Source of the DNA: Nitzschia sp. DOCU1
Lineage: Eukaryota > Bacillariophyta > Bacillariophyceae > Bacillariales > Bacillariaceae
Assembly (NCBI GenBank): GCA_951394045.1
Contig: OX595995.1
Coordinates: 2,108,001 to 2,172,000 of the forward strand
Direction: 5' to 3'
Length of the DNA: 64,000 nt
Below the pieces are notes generated by a model. It saw only the letters and a list, made by a program, of their open reading frames with translations, made no database searches and had not been told where the DNA came from. Both the position numbers and the translations under genes were made by a program. Of this stretch, positions 45,199-56,915 are shown one piece after another (position 1 is the stretch's first letter; every line of letters starts with the position of its first letter).

Positions 45199-45414
45199 AA
45201 GCGGTATGGTTTTGTGTGTTGAAACATTGCTTTGATTCGTATCCGGTCATCTTTGCACCCAATCTTCACATCATCAACAAACTCTGTGGTGCCAGTGTGA
45301 CTCAGAAATACAAGGATGCCATGCTAGTACTACGACATTCCATTCACCAAACGAGTTAAGTACAATGGTTGAAGAAACTTGTAATGTAGGCGGGTGTCTG
45401 TTTTCAATGTAGTC
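45199..45414. other. Spacer containing a GT8-like gene fragment
   Basis: See the repeat at 45287. Nothing else is seen. Confidence 0.4.
45287..45357 (+). pseudogene. 70-bp duplicated fragment of the GT8-like gene
   Basis: It is identical but for one base to 11710-11780 of the GT8-like gene (TGTGGTGCCAGTGTGACTCA onwards, encoding TQKYKDAMLVLRHSIHQTS). Homology stops sharply on both sides. Confidence 0.9.
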
Positions 45415-47980
45415 TTAGTGGTATCTTTGGATAGCAAGGTTACCACACTGGATGATGCGCAATGGAGTAGTGCCTGGAGGTAAAAGATGGTTTTCTTGCA
45501 CTACTAGTTCTCGTCCTATCTTGGATATAAAGGCAGCAGGGGGATCACTGGAGGTTCTGTTTTCCATTCTTTGCCTACACTGTTCCCTCCAGACGTGTTC
45601 AAAATGCTGGGCTTCCTTGAAGGTGGCAAATCCAGCAACATAAGCAAATAGAGCATAGGGAAGAAGAGCTGGGTTCTTGGTCTGTGTTGATCCTTGTAGA
45701 GAATTGTGTTCGTTGAGTCGACGTCGTAAGCTGACGGTTGCACCAAGGTAGTTGAAGTGAAGGTCCTGTAGGCTGATAATATGGTAAACAGCGATGATAT
45801 TTGCCACAACAGAGTCTTTGGGCTGAAATACGGTAGGATGGGGAAGAAGCGGTTGCAAGGGATGGCGTTCGTCCAAAATATCGTCAATTCCATCATGTCC
45901 TGTCTGTTAAATGTCCTTGGAAGTCACGGGAACAATCAGGCACAGTCTGTCAAGGAGATCCGTAATTATACCAAGGAATCGGTTGTTCTTCGTAATCAAT
46001 ACATCAAGGAGATGAACTATCGTAGCATCCTTGTCTCCCATGAAGAACATCTGATTTGCTCGGCGGGTTCTGCTGAGTAGCACAACCACTAGTGCTGCTG
46101 TCCACAAGCCGAAATCAAGACCACCATGGGAAGTTCCCTCTGAGGTTACTGCAGTGACAATACTAGGAAGGGTAGACCCCATGGCAGCATGTATGGTACT
46201 AGCCACTCTTGGGCGTAACCCATATTGGGTCCTTCTAGCATGGTGGCATCCTCTTAGCCATTGGGGTTGTGCAGTAGTAGAGGGAACAGACACAATACTC
46301 CAACCATTATCCAGCAGCCAGGTGGGGGTACAATCTTCCTCCGAAGGAAACTGTTTCATGCCACTTTGGGCTTTCCAGACATAAACTGGTTTTGAAACTA
46401 ATACTTCCATCTCAGTAGGGACCTGGTCCTGTAACATATTGCCAGCTGACCCTGGTTGAAGTGACCTTTGCTTACATGAGTAAACTCGTACCTTGCGTTG
46501 GGGTAGAACAGCAGCAATGATCATTGCTTGACTCTTCTATCAAGTGACTTGGATGTGACGGAGGAAGCAGGTCCCCAGTTACCAGCTGTAGTAGATTCTT
46601 CATCATGGCATGGGGAAGAGACACAAGCATTGCCGTAGAATCTCCGCATTTTATCAAGAACCAGCGCTTCTGCTACATAGCAGGGTTCTTTTTGTCCGAA
46701 GAGGAAAACAGCATCGCTGGGAATGCTGTCGTCCTCGAAACTCTCAATAAAGGTACAATGTTCTGAAAGTAGTTGCTTGAATTCAGCTTTGTCTGCATCT
46801 TCCCACTTGGGCAATCTTGTGAGGTCCGTAATGCGTTGCAAGGTGGCATCGTCGGCTGCCCTAACCGATTCCACAAGCTGACAAAAAGATAGTTTGGATA
46901 CTGAAAACATTGATAGCATTCCCGGTGTTCCTTTGAAGGGCATCAATTAGCAAAAGCAAAATCAATTGGGCACTCATCATCCCCCACTCATCAATGAAAA
47001 TGAAGTCTAGATGTCTGATGAGCTCAATTTTGTGAGGCTGATGGTAGAGTGCTTGGATGGCAAGTTCAGCCATGCGTCCGGGAGAAATTGAATCATCTCA
47101 TCCTTTAAGCCCTAGCAGGGCATGGAGATGTATGCCACCTAGTTTTTTTGCCCTGTTGGAGATGAAACTGGTAGACACACCATTCATACCTTTTGCAAGG
47201 CAATATGCAGCACAAAAGCTAGCCACCATGGTTTTTCCTACACCTGGACCCCCAACAAAAATGATATTTTTTGCTCTGCCGCATCCCGACAGGTACGCTT
47301 TGACTGCAGACTTGAAACATTTCATAGCGGAGGTTTGTTCTTTGAAAGAGGCTTGACTTCGGCAACAATTCTTAGGAGGAGGGAAGAAAGCAGTCAAATC
47401 GACAGGGAAGATACGGGTGGGATCGGCCATGTTTGTTTGTGTTGCCAGCGGACCATTTGGGCCCCCTTTGGAAGAAAAGCCATCTTCATCTTGGTGGTCA
47501 GCATCGTTGTCTACTACAGCAGGTCTTCTGGCATTGAGGATGGCAGCTTTGGGAGGTAAAAGCCCACGTTCTACCAGGTCACCACAGTGAGATAGTTCAG
47601 CATATATTGCATCGACCATGTGGGGGCGGGCTTCGTTGAGATGTTTCTCTACTTCAACATCGACTGCTCGTGTCATAGCGGAAGATAAGACTGGTGGGGT
47701 TTCAAGATGGCAGGGTACGGCGTCGGGGAAACCCCATAATTTGCGAAGATGGCCATACGCTTGAACAAGAGCACGATCAACTTGAAACGTACTACTCGGC
47801 GAAACACGGAGTTCTTGTTCTATGTACAGCTTGAGAAGTCCCTGAAAAGAGAGCTCCATGCTTCCAGGAATCAACAATCCACCTCTAATGAAAGCTTCTC
47901 GGAGGGTACTGCCAAGCATCAGCTCATATTCCAAAAAAAGGACAAGAAGCACAAGAAAAAGAAGTTGGACCTGTAATTGT
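45415..47980 (-). pseudogene. Helicase (SF1/PIF1-like) with C-terminal GIY-YIG domain, decayed
   Basis: Read on minus, in order: an N-terminal part from 47952, Walker A FVGGPGVGKT (about 47240), an in-frame TGA at 47100-47098, Walker B FIFIDEWGMMSA (about 46980), a frameshift and small deletion near 46920, QLVESVRAADDATLQRI, a second frameshift near 46522, the late helicase motifs STIHAAMGSTLPSIVT and VVVLLSRTRRANQMFF, a stop at 45907, and a GIY-YIG-like domain (NYLGATVSLRRRLNEH, FEHVWR) at 45780-45560. I recall helicases with this ending as multicopy, transposon-like genes in several eukaryotes. At least four lesions rule out function. No TIRs were found. Confidence 0.7.
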
Positions 47981-48745
47981 GTATGTGGTTATGTCAAGAG
48001 TGCGCAGATTGGAATGGCTAGCCACGGATTTCTTCAAAGATTCTTCATGGTCAAGCTTGATGGTATGCATTGCTACAAGGATGATCCAGTTTTTGGATGC
48101 ACAATGGCGAAATTCTGCTCAGATGCTGATGCAAGTACAAGAACATACAAGGTGGATCCATTTCTTGCCCTCTTCCAAGGATGTGAATTGATGATGAGCA
48201 AGAACTTTGATGTGAAAAACGGGATAGCAAATGGGAATTGTGCCCAGTTTGTTCGAGCCGTAACAAAGCCACATGCAAGAATGGTTCCAATGAAAGTTCA
48301 TGGGTGGGGTGGGTCAACACAGTGGATATCAAAGACGTCAATCACATCGTGTTGTGCTACGACACCATGCACGCGCCAGCATTTGTAGGTCAGTTTAAAA
48401 TTTTTCCAACGACAAAACCTGTGACGGTAAACTTTCCTTGTCCCAAAGAAATGAGCTCTACTGGTCACTCTAACCAACAGATGGAACTTGGACACCTTTC
48501 TTGTGTTTTGAACTACGCAACCACAGTGCACAAATTGCAAGGGAAATCAGTTGATAATTTGGTAGTGGTGGAATGGTGCAAGACCCGTAACTGGGCATAC
48601 GTGGTATTGTCAAGAGTACGCACGCTGGCAGGAGTATTCTTGGCATCTGCGCCTCCTGACGATATTTCTTTTGCACCATCCGAGCAATACCTTGCGATGA
48701 TGGAATCATTTCGTGCTTCAATTTTGTCCACCATGCTAATCCTAG
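47981..48745 (+). pseudogene. PIF1-like helicase C-terminal fragment, opposite orientation
   Basis: Two frames joined near 48300. First: CELMMSKNFDVKNGIANGNCAQF. Then: NTVDIKDVNHIVLCYD, FKIFPTTKPVTVNF, and the UvrD-like end NYATTVHKLQGKSVDNLVVVEW followed by WAYVVLSRVRTLAGVFL. A short piece YVVMSRVRRL at 47979 repeats the last motif. These are C-terminal landmarks of PIF1-type helicases such as those carried by Helitron-like elements. It is a different helicase from the minus-strand one; the two lie head-to-head at about 47980. Confidence 0.65.
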
Positions 48746-48810
48746 CATTATCCAGCACATATGCCCACACCGGCCGGACACCCGTTTCCGTCCGTTGGCC
48801 GCATTGGTGA

Positions 48811-49840
48811 GTGGGCCAGCCAATATCAGACCATTATCTTCCGTTTGCGCGCCATTCATGGTTGGCCCAGCGCGCCACTCGAAACCCTCACTTACCAATA
48901 ACCCCATTATTTAGTAATCTCCCGTTTCTCGTCACTACGTCAATTACGTGATATTAGCACACCAATCTTGAAGAAGAACAGATTGCATAGAAGATAATAA
49001 CTAATACAGTGCCATTATATGCTGTGCTTGTGCCACATAATAGAGTTTGTGCAACATGTGATGGAGCCGCAGTGGGTTTATCCCCGAAGGCAGTATTGCT
49101 GTATGCCCGTGTGAGACCCTGAGAAAATCATATTGTCATCGAGATGGAAAAAGTTATATCCGATTATCTTAGGTAATGAAAAAATGGTAATGTTGCGAGT
49201 TGGCAACCACTCTCGGAGTTCGCAAATTTCTCTACAGTAATGAGGATAAGTTTTCTTCGGAAATGTCTTGTCAAAATACTCTAAAAAAATATACTAAGTT
49301 TTTATATCGATGTATTCGTGGGACTAAAAGAACATTGCGGTGTGACGTATCCCAGATGTCGCTGTGACGAACAACAGAGGTTTTGATTCATCAATACCTG
49401 TCTGAATGCAAGTCCTATGTCCGACCTAATCACGTCGTATGACAAGAATTTTGACAGGGGGGTCGCGTTCTTCTTCTAAGTAGACAGACGCGCACATGCT
49501 CGGTTTGTAAGTACTCCGAGGATTGCAGGAGAGCAAGCCCACCATACACATATTGTATTTGATAATCGTAAAAACGGTGATATTTTTTTCTATATAAAAA
49601 TTTGAAATGCGATCTAAAAAATGAACCAAGGGGGTCCCTCCCCAAAGAACCCCTCCTATTCTGGCGAGCTGGACAGCCTCGGATTGGCTGATTTAATGTC
49701 GATAACCATAATTACACCGGCGAATTACAGTTGATTGGGCCCCTATTGGGCGGGGAGAACCCGTACATTTTGTACCAGTTCTACGAGAGTCTACTCTTTC
49801 ACCATGATCCCCGGGTGCGTGTCCGTCTCACCCCATGAGT
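48811..49840. other. Spacer without supported genes
   Basis: AT-rich with short ORFs only. The last 60 bp may be the left end of the outer TIR element. Confidence 0.4.
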
Positions 49841-51378
49841 CTATGGTCCGCACTAACCATATCGACATACCTTAAAATCCTAAATACCTATTTTATACAT
49901 GTTGAATAGGTATATAATATTTTTAGCCGCGCATGCAAGCCAATGATCAAACAAGTCGACAATCCGAAATTCACATCGGTCATCGGGTCATCACGATGGT
50001 ATTATTCATTCACTTTGTCTTTGCAAACCTGTTGCCTGCACCTTGCCAGCCTCAATAAGCAACACCCAATGGTGGCAATCGCAAACACATCGGCAGCAAG
50101 CTTGGAGTGGAAGGAGAATCGTCCATGGGAGTGATTATGATGCCGCTGGCACTGGCGGTCGTGAGATGCATCCACACCAACCTTCTGGGAGCAACAAAGG
50201 AAGCGCACATGATTCTGAACACTACGGCTACTGGAAATGACGACGACAGCGAAGATGATGTATCACCTGATGCCAACGATGCCCTTCTTCCTGCCCTTGT
50301 TGACATATGTGGCTGGAGAGCACCCGCATATGACCGCATTGCCTGCAGCCCCTGATGATGGTTTCTTGGATCCGCGTTCTTGTCACGGCCATCTCTTCTA
50401 CCACCACCAATACACTCTGGTAGATTCATGGTCCCAATGATGAAGAGCATCATGGAAGTGAAGCCGCCTGCACCAGTGGTGTTGCCAAGCCCATCAAGTG
50501 TGGCTCCATCATTCATCTTTTGCATTTGGACTCTTTGAGAAATTTACATTCTCCTTATGTTCGATCGCCTCTATCGAGACAACAAGAAGTTTTGGAGAAG
50601 GGGATGGAAAAGGCGATAATGGCAAATGACTGGAAAGTGGTGTGTTGTGGTCGATAGTGGCAAGTTTCTAGGTGCTTCCTCCACAGTCAAATTTACTCAT
50701 CAAAATTGTGGGTGCAATTGTCCCATTTTGAATCACCTTGAAGTCTTTGGACGATCCCAAAAAGACAACTTTGGAATGTGGGTGGTGGAAATGGGAGTGC
50801 ATCTATCGAAATAGATGCATTAGTGTTGTTGTCGTTGAAGTGAACGTCGATGACTAACTAGATAGTCTGTACTACAAATTATTATATAGTTAAAGGTAGG
50901 AAATCTAGGTAGCTCAAGCAATCTATCGTTTGCTGGAAGTTTGTTGTTGCAAAACTAGTGCTTGGTTGCTAGTAGAAGCATGAAGAAAGAGCGCCCGAAA
51001 TGTCCTTCATGATGTCGGCCAGCACTTTGGATGGTGACACCATCGCCAATACGTTTTGGCCGAATGACCTTTTTTGCAGGAGTGTTGTCAATAGTGTTTT
51101 GAAGCTATCTTAAAAAAAGGTCACTCGGCCAAGCCTTTTTGATGATGCAATGCCGACATTCATTGCCTCGCTTGAGTGTTGCAATGATCTTCTCATTTTG
51201 ATCCCGCGCGATCCTTGGGGGCATTTTCAGATTTGCTCGCATGATGGACCGGACGACGGGAGTGCCTTTTTTGCAAGTCGAAGAAGTCAATATTTTTGGC
51301 TAAATAAATATTATATATTTATATGACCACGTATTTAAAAAAATGTTGGTAGAGCGATATGGTTAGTGCGGACCATAG
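49841..51378. mobile_element. TIR element A, about 1.54 kb, apparently inserted in the end of element B
   Basis: A perfect 24-bp inverted repeat marks 49841-49864 and 51355-51378 (first bases CTATGGTCCGCACT). Similarity between the two ends, read inward on opposite strands, goes on imperfectly for about 100 bp (shared TATATAATATT and TTAGCC). AGT occurs just outside both ends, a possible 3-bp target duplication. Inside are ORFs of up to 157 codons on minus (50525-50052) and a 61-codon Lys/Arg-rich one (51290-51105), none recognised. No transposase is seen. Confidence 0.65.
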
Positions 51379-52889
51379 AGTCGAGTCTAGCGGTTCCAAA
51401 GTGCGCGTAAACATCTCATTTTTGTACCAAGCCAGATGGTACAAAAATGACCCATCGGAAACACGAAAAGTCCAATGATATCATGGCGAATTTAGTCAAG
51501 ACATGATGAGGTCACCGACAACACAATACGAGGGACATAATAAACAACACCAATGAGGCAATCAACCACTTCCATTATAATTACTTTTCGACACGGAAGT
51601 CCACATTCCCTCGAACTTGGAAGCATTTGTGTTGGAACCCGGCATTCTCCAGCTCAGCGGTTGAAGGATTGGCACCCTCGAAATGCTGCAACCGAAAAAT
51701 TCTCTCTTCGTCTGCCATCAACATGTTGAGCATGGTTGTCCAGTTTCTGGACCGTTTGTCAAGCTGCTCCCAAGACATGAATTCGGAGGGCAGAGGCATT
51801 GGGTGGGATCGACTTTTTGTATCTTGCGAGAGCATTTTTGGCAACGATGGTGTACGTGTTTGGCACATCGCAGACAGTATGTCCACACGGGAGGGTGATG
51901 TCATCAATATGGATACGAGAACAAGGTATAGTGCTGTCGTCATCGCTGTTGTTGCCTTCACTTTCACTCACTTCTTGCGCTTTGTTGTTGGATTCAAAGT
52001 ATTCTAGCAGAAGTTTGAATGGTGGCTGCGAGTTGGAGCCATACCGAGTATGCCACAAGTCGACAAATATATCGAATGCATCTTGTGGTGTGTTCACTGA
52101 ACAACAGGGACCATCAACAATCAACCTTTTTCGCTTTGCTAGCTTGTCAAGGCTGAGCATGGCGTCTTCAAAGATGACATTGTCGTAGACATTTGCCGGC
52201 CGCTTGCGATGCTTTTTGTGCGACACGGACAGAGCCATGGCATCATCATACCTTTGCTGCCATGCACCATCGTTCTTCGTTTGGTGATTGAGATCACAAC
52301 TAGTTGATATTGAATAGAAATACATTCTTTGATTTGTTGTCTTGCCAGGTTTCAAGATCTGATGTCGTGCACGCGCAATGTATACAAAGCCATTGTCGTG
52401 GTCATGGAATACACCACCTCCATCTTCAACAATTCGATTCAAAGCCTTACAAACTGTCTTGTCAGAACATTCAATTAGATGTTCTGTCAATATGACGTTG
52501 CATAGTGCCTCTGGTGGCATCCATACTCCATTGAATTATGGCAGCCGACCGACGGTGGCGCACAACGTGCCGCATTGTTCGAATGTCACCATATCTTTCT
52601 CAAAAATGAATATCTCAGAACTCTTTTTTGCATAAGCCTCTATCAACAGTATTCACAGCTCTGTGCAAAAAAGATGTCTGAGATACAATGTTTGGATGAA
52701 GTAATGATCTATAGAATGGTGTCCATGGTCGGACCGAGATTTCGTTTCCGTGATAGCATCGAGCCAAAACATCATCGCGCCCAAAAAATGATTCCAAGTT
52801 TGACTAATATGATTGCAATTATTCATGATTCAAATGTTAATCCCGGGCGCGAGATGTTTACGCGCACTTTGGAACCGCTAGAGTCGACT
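51379..52889. mobile_element. TIR element B, about 1.5 kb, with unknown two-frame ORF
   Basis: 39-bp inverted ends with one mismatch: 51379-51417 and 52851-52889 (core TAGCGGTTCCAAAGTGCGCG). TA or GAGTC occurs at both ends of the core and could be the target duplication. Farther outside, the left flank of element A (CTCACC...) resembles the continuation of B's right end, so A seems to have landed inside B's left end. The ORF inside is listed separately. Confidence 0.65.
51581..52520 (-). CDS. Unknown protein encoded in two overlapping frames inside TIR element B
   Basis: Frame one runs from 52520 to 51759 (253 residues: DKTVCKALNRIVEDGGGVF, KRPANVYDNVIFEDAMLSLDKL, an acidic Ser/Asp patch, and a Cys/His stretch DITLPCGHTVCDV). 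The reading then seems to continue in a second frame (MPLPSEFMSWEQLDKR through FQVRGNVDFRVEK) to a stop at 51581. The overlap near 51850 could be a frameshift mutation, a programmed shift or two separate ORFs. CGHTVCD looks like half a zinc site. I recognise no family, and no DDE-type triad is evident; it may be a novel transposon protein or cargo. Confidence 0.45.
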
Positions 52890-53135
52890 GGTGAGTTGGG
52901 TCATTCCTCCGGATACACGGACCACTACCGAGGTCGTGCGCATCTGATTATTTGTTGACGTGAGTGTGAAGTTTATTACCACGTCCTACGTGGTTTCTAC
53001 GTTGATTTGCTGGTTTCTCCTTTCGGGTACGCTTGTTGTTGCTGCTTTTGTGCGGCTCACAAGCTGTTGTAACGTCAATAGCAATTTGGTTAACTTTAAG
53101 GTTTTTGAGTTCGTTCTATTAATACTACTCTAGCT
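52890..53135. other. Spacer
   Basis: No gene. It is the 5' flank of the decayed glycosyltransferase. Confidence 0.35.
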
Positions 53136-54350
53136 ATGATACTTCCTTCGAGCAAAGCACTTGTCGTCATCCTGACCTTCGCCCTGATTTATACACAACT
53201 TTGGAAATCATCGGAAGTCGCAAACCCCCAACTTAGCGGAAGTCTCCATTCCGATGTTCAGTTGCATTCTGACTTCCCCGAAACTATGGATCATCGCAGG
53301 AAGGTTGCCCAACATAGTAACTTTGCCGCAATTGCCCCGGGGTCAGAACCTACATCAAGCGTCCATGACGGCTCGTCAGAGGACTATTTCCCCAACATTA
53401 ACAAGGACTTGTTTTTACCACCCTGTGATCCGAAGAGCACGGCTAAATGGATCAAGTGTGCGCCCGTCGAACCGACACTGGATATCATCTTGACTGTCTA
53501 TCGACGTAAAAATCCACTGCAGCAATTGTCCATGATTGCCAATTCCACATTTCAGCCATCCAATGTTTGGATTTTACAAGATGAAAACCATCAAAATGTT
53601 TCTCATATTGTCAATGATTGGAACTTGCAACGACAGCAACAACTCGATCTTCGTTCCAATACGTCCAGGGCGCCACAACAACCGCTTCCCCAACTTCATT
53701 TGTTGCATTTCGTCGAATCGGATTCCAAATATCGTGGCCGGTTCCATATTGCCTGATGATGACTTGTCGGTAGGACCTGGTTGGTTGTCTCATGTGGTGG
53801 ATTTTTTGCAATGGGCCAATGACACGGCGATTGTCAGTCACAATGGTCGTCTGGTACGGTGATTGCCGTGTCCGGACAATGATTGGGAAATCGAATATGG
53901 GGGAGATTCACCCTTGTTGCCATTGAACAATAGACACACAACAAAAGTGGTAGGTACCAATTGGTCGATTTCACAGTCCAGCATCATACCTTGAGACGAG
54001 AATTGTTACGATTTTATTTGGGCTCCCAGGTTCATACCTATTCGACCGGTGAAGATATTCAATTGAGTTGGGCCTTGCGGCAACAGGGTATTCCTGCGTA
54101 TCGTTTAGCCTGCATGAGACGCCTAAGTAGACACCAAAAGGCCTGTGCGGGAGTCGATAACGGCATGGGGTCCCGTGGTCCCTATGCTTCGTTCATGACC
54201 AAACCACAAGAACCTCGTCTCTGGTTATTGTGCAAAGTGGCACATGAAGGCATGCCTATGCGGAATTGTCAAAATTGTAATATTTCCCAAGAATGTTTGC
54301 AATACTTTGAGTTGACGGGAATTACCATGCGCAATCCATTGCAAAAATAA
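53136..54350 (+). pseudogene. GT64/GT2-like glycosyltransferase, decayed
   Basis: It starts at ATG 53136 with a signal-anchor (ALVVILTFALIYTQLW). The catalytic N-part reads TLDIILTVYRRKNPLQQL, then NVWILQDENHQNV and KYRGRFHIA. Here a stop and a frameshift with loss of roughly ten codons remove the lead-in to the DXD motif; in the next frame DDDLSVGPGWLSHVVDFLQWAND follows, ending at 53862. A third frame resumes at 53961 (VDFTVQHHTLRRELLRFYLG, STGEDIQLSWALRQQGIPAYR) to the stop at 54350. The layout (DDD, then TGED..LSWAL) is that of exostosin/GT64-like domains seen in diatom proteins. At least two frameshifts make it non-functional. Confidence 0.65.
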
Positions 54351-54606
54351 ACAACAGTCCCACCCCAACCCGGGGATCCCCGATATCTTTGACATTTGGT
54401 ACGACAAGAGCTATTGAAACATCAACAACAGCAGGACAATCATTCAATAGTAGCCACGTAGCAGTAGCAAAACAGGTAGGCCGACGCTTCAAGTAGTTAG
54501 TATTCGTTCTATGCTAGTAGTATCTATACTTTATGATGTGGTTGAGGGCATGCATCCAAATTGTTGTTGGGATTGCCCGATAAAATGCCCGTCTTTTCCT
54601 TGGTCA
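54351..54606. other. Spacer
   Basis: No gene or repeat is seen. Confidence 0.3.
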
Positions 54607-54817
54607 ATTACACCAACAATAGCCGCTTGGGCTTGATAATTGCCTTGACCGATGCAACATTGCCATATATTTTGGCAATGTGCAAGAAGAGATAGTGTGC
54701 TTGTTGCGCATGGACTTGTACTCGCAAACCTTCTCCCACCAAGGTAGCTTCGACACTTTTGACGGCAACGTCTTTCCAATCCGCTACATTCTTAGTACTG
54801 CTTTGTAAGGAATGGCA
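54607..54817 (-). pseudogene. Possible C-terminal remnant of an unknown gene
   Basis: A frame open from about 54817 to a TAA at 54607 reads VADWKDVAVKSVEATLVGEG, then YLFLHIAKIYGNVASVKAII. It has protein-like composition but no Met and no recognisable family. It may be a chance frame. Confidence 0.2.
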
Positions 54818-55019
54818 ACTTGTCTATACGTATCGTGGTGGCACACCCTTTGGCATGATCTAATGAATTATTTCTACTAGCCTCGGTCAAGAGGAATATG
54901 CAGTAGGAGTAGCTTCGCTATACTACTAGTTGTTAAGAGATATTGTAACTAACACCGCGGGTCCCCCGTCCCTTACCCCATTGTCCCATTCGCTAGTAGC
55001 GGTCATCCCGATGACCATC

Positions 55020-55611
55020 TGTGACGTTTGTGACGACAATCAACAAACATCTGCGCGTCTCGTGATGTGGGGAATTGCAATTCCTTACACCGCGGGAAGA
55101 AGTTACTGATGAGGACGGCGCGCGACCAAACTAATATGCCCTCATAGCCCGTGGGCATATGTGCAACGAGCACGGCGAGCCTCAGGACCCAAAAGGCGGT
55201 GTTCGACCAATTACTGACTTGTTCCGCACGAGTTCTGGCGGAACCCTTCAACCCATCACTCCAAATCAGCCAAAGCATCGTTACCAGCTACCTATTCGAC
55301 GATGACGATTGCTACATTCGCAAAATTGACCTCTCGACGGTCCTTATATCTATGCATTCACGGCGATCCTACATGACACCTTGCGACATGAGCCCAAGAG
55401 CGGGCAACCTAAGTATCTTTACCCAACCTGCTTTCAAACGATTGAAACGTCGAACAACGTCTTCTTTTCGTGTCAATTCATCTCTATTTTACTTCAGAAA
55501 ACACAGAAACATTAACTTCATAGAAACCAATCTATCGCCGCAATTACTCAACTCTACTGCTATCACTAGCTGTCGCCCAGCGATACAGCCAATTCGGACC
55601 GTATCGTCACA
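55020..55611 (+). repeat. 5' LTR of the Copia element
   Basis: 592 bp. The 3' copy is 22 bp shorter: about 31 bp are missing near 61640 and a 9-bp tandem copy (ACAGCCAAT) is gained near 61795. Confidence 0.95.
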
Positions 55612-55658
55612 CGCTTCCTCTGCGCAAAGATCGATAAACTCACCGCAACGCCCTCACA

Positions 55659-56915
55659 ATGGCCGCTCAAGTTCCCTTTGCGCTCGCTCCTGCACTCGTG
55701 GGAGCCGCCGTCAACGACCCTATCGACTACTCGACCCGAGCCGGTCAAGCACTCTACCAGTCTGCGACCGAAAAGTTCCCCTACATCTTCGCAGGAAACG
55801 ACTCGTCGATCGTCACCTGGTTGCAGGCCATCAAGGACCGCTCGACTGTGGCTGGATGGACCGATATCCTGGACATCCTGGTGGGTCAAGATGCTCAAGG
55901 AGTCGACATCTTCCGTCCTCTCCTTGACGAGTACGGACTCATCACTTTGGCCATGGTTAGGCAGAATGCCATTGACGACTACATCGGCATGCAGGTCCGC
56001 AACGCACAGATCTCGACACAGATCTACATTGCATGCCGCAAATCGATTTCCGAATCAGTCGATGAACGCTTGGTGACTGAAGCAGCGAGCTACACCATCA
56101 ATGGAGTCCCAGATGGTCCCTGCTTCATCAGAACTATCATCGAGCTCTATCAGGTGCAGACCAAGGGCACCACCTCTCAACTCCGCATCCAGATTTCCAA
56201 GGCAAAGGAGTTGATTGTCGAGCAAGGCTACGACGTCGATGCCTTCAACACCAGCATTGACGCCATTGTCCAACGTCTGGCTTCCAGTGGCGAGACTTCG
56301 GAGGACCTCTTCGCCCATCTGACGAAAGCGTACAAGCAGGTTCCGGATAAGGCCTTCGGAGCCTACATCCGCAAGAAGATCGATGACCACAACGATGGGC
56401 CGATTGTGCTCACCACATCCCAACTCATGCACTTCGCCAAGTCGAAGTACGATGAGATCCTCAAGGAAGGGGAGTGGATGTCAGCATCTGCTGACAGCCA
56501 GCTGGTTGCTTTGACTCCGCAGCTAGAGCAAATCAACATGGACAACAAGAACCTCAAACGTCAATGGGAAGACCGCCGCGCCAAGCAGGTCAAGTTTGGA
56601 CGCAACGACAAACCCAAGGGCAAGGGACCCAAGCAAGGGCCCCAAGCACCAGGCGCAGGCGCTGACAAGAGCAAGTGGGCCTGGAAAGACCAAACCCCCA
56701 AGCCTGGTCAGCACACTCGGACCTTCGAAGGCAAGACCTACCACTGGTGCAAGTTTCACAAGAAGTGGACTTTGCACAAGTCTGCCGAATGCCGTCTCGC
56801 GAGGCATGAAGAGCACCATGAGAATGGCGCGGCCGGAAATGTCCAGATGACGGCCCGAAATGTCCAGATGAACGCGACCCTTGACTACGAGGCTGGCTTG
56901 CTCGATGAGGCTTGA
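55659..56915 (+). CDS. Copia Gag protein
   Basis: 418 residues from the first ATG downstream of the 5' LTR (MAAQVPFALAPALVG). UBN2/Gag-like helices in order: GNDSSIVTWLQAIKDR, RQNAIDDYIGMQVRN, then the LVALTPQLEQINM part, a Lys/Gly-rich stretch, and a His/Cys motif HWCKFHKKWTLHKSAEC, reminiscent of a zinc-binding site but not CCHC. The ORF ends at TGA (56913-56915); the same frame continues open to 57422 with hydrophobic segments, so Gag may once have been fused to the rest. Confidence 0.85.
   Translation: MAAQVPFALAPALVGAAVNDPIDYSTRAGQALYQSATEKFPYIFAGNDSSIVTWLQAIKDRSTVAGWTDILDILVGQDAQGVDIFRPLLDEYGLITLAMVRQNAIDDYIGMQVRNAQISTQIYIACRKSISESVDERLVTEAASYTINGVPDGPCFIRTIIELYQVQTKGTTSQLRIQISKAKELIVEQGYDVDAFNTSIDAIVQRLASSGETSEDLFAHLTKAYKQVPDKAFGAYIRKKIDDHNDGPIVLTTSQLMHFAKSKYDEILKEGEWMSASADSQLVALTPQLEQINMDNKNLKRQWEDRRAKQVKFGRNDKPKGKGPKQGPQAPGAGADKSKWAWKDQTPKPGQHTRTFEGKTYHWCKFHKKWTLHKSAECRLARHEEHHENGAAGNVQMTARNVQMNATLDYEAGLLDEA

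Noticed and set aside
50052..50525. 157-codon minus ORF in TIR element A as a real gene
   Set aside because: Composition is biased by simple repeats, several frames are open here on both strands, and no motif stands out.
55003..55278. 91-codon minus ORF, repeated at 61200-61511
   Set aside because: LTR antisense frame of the Copia element.
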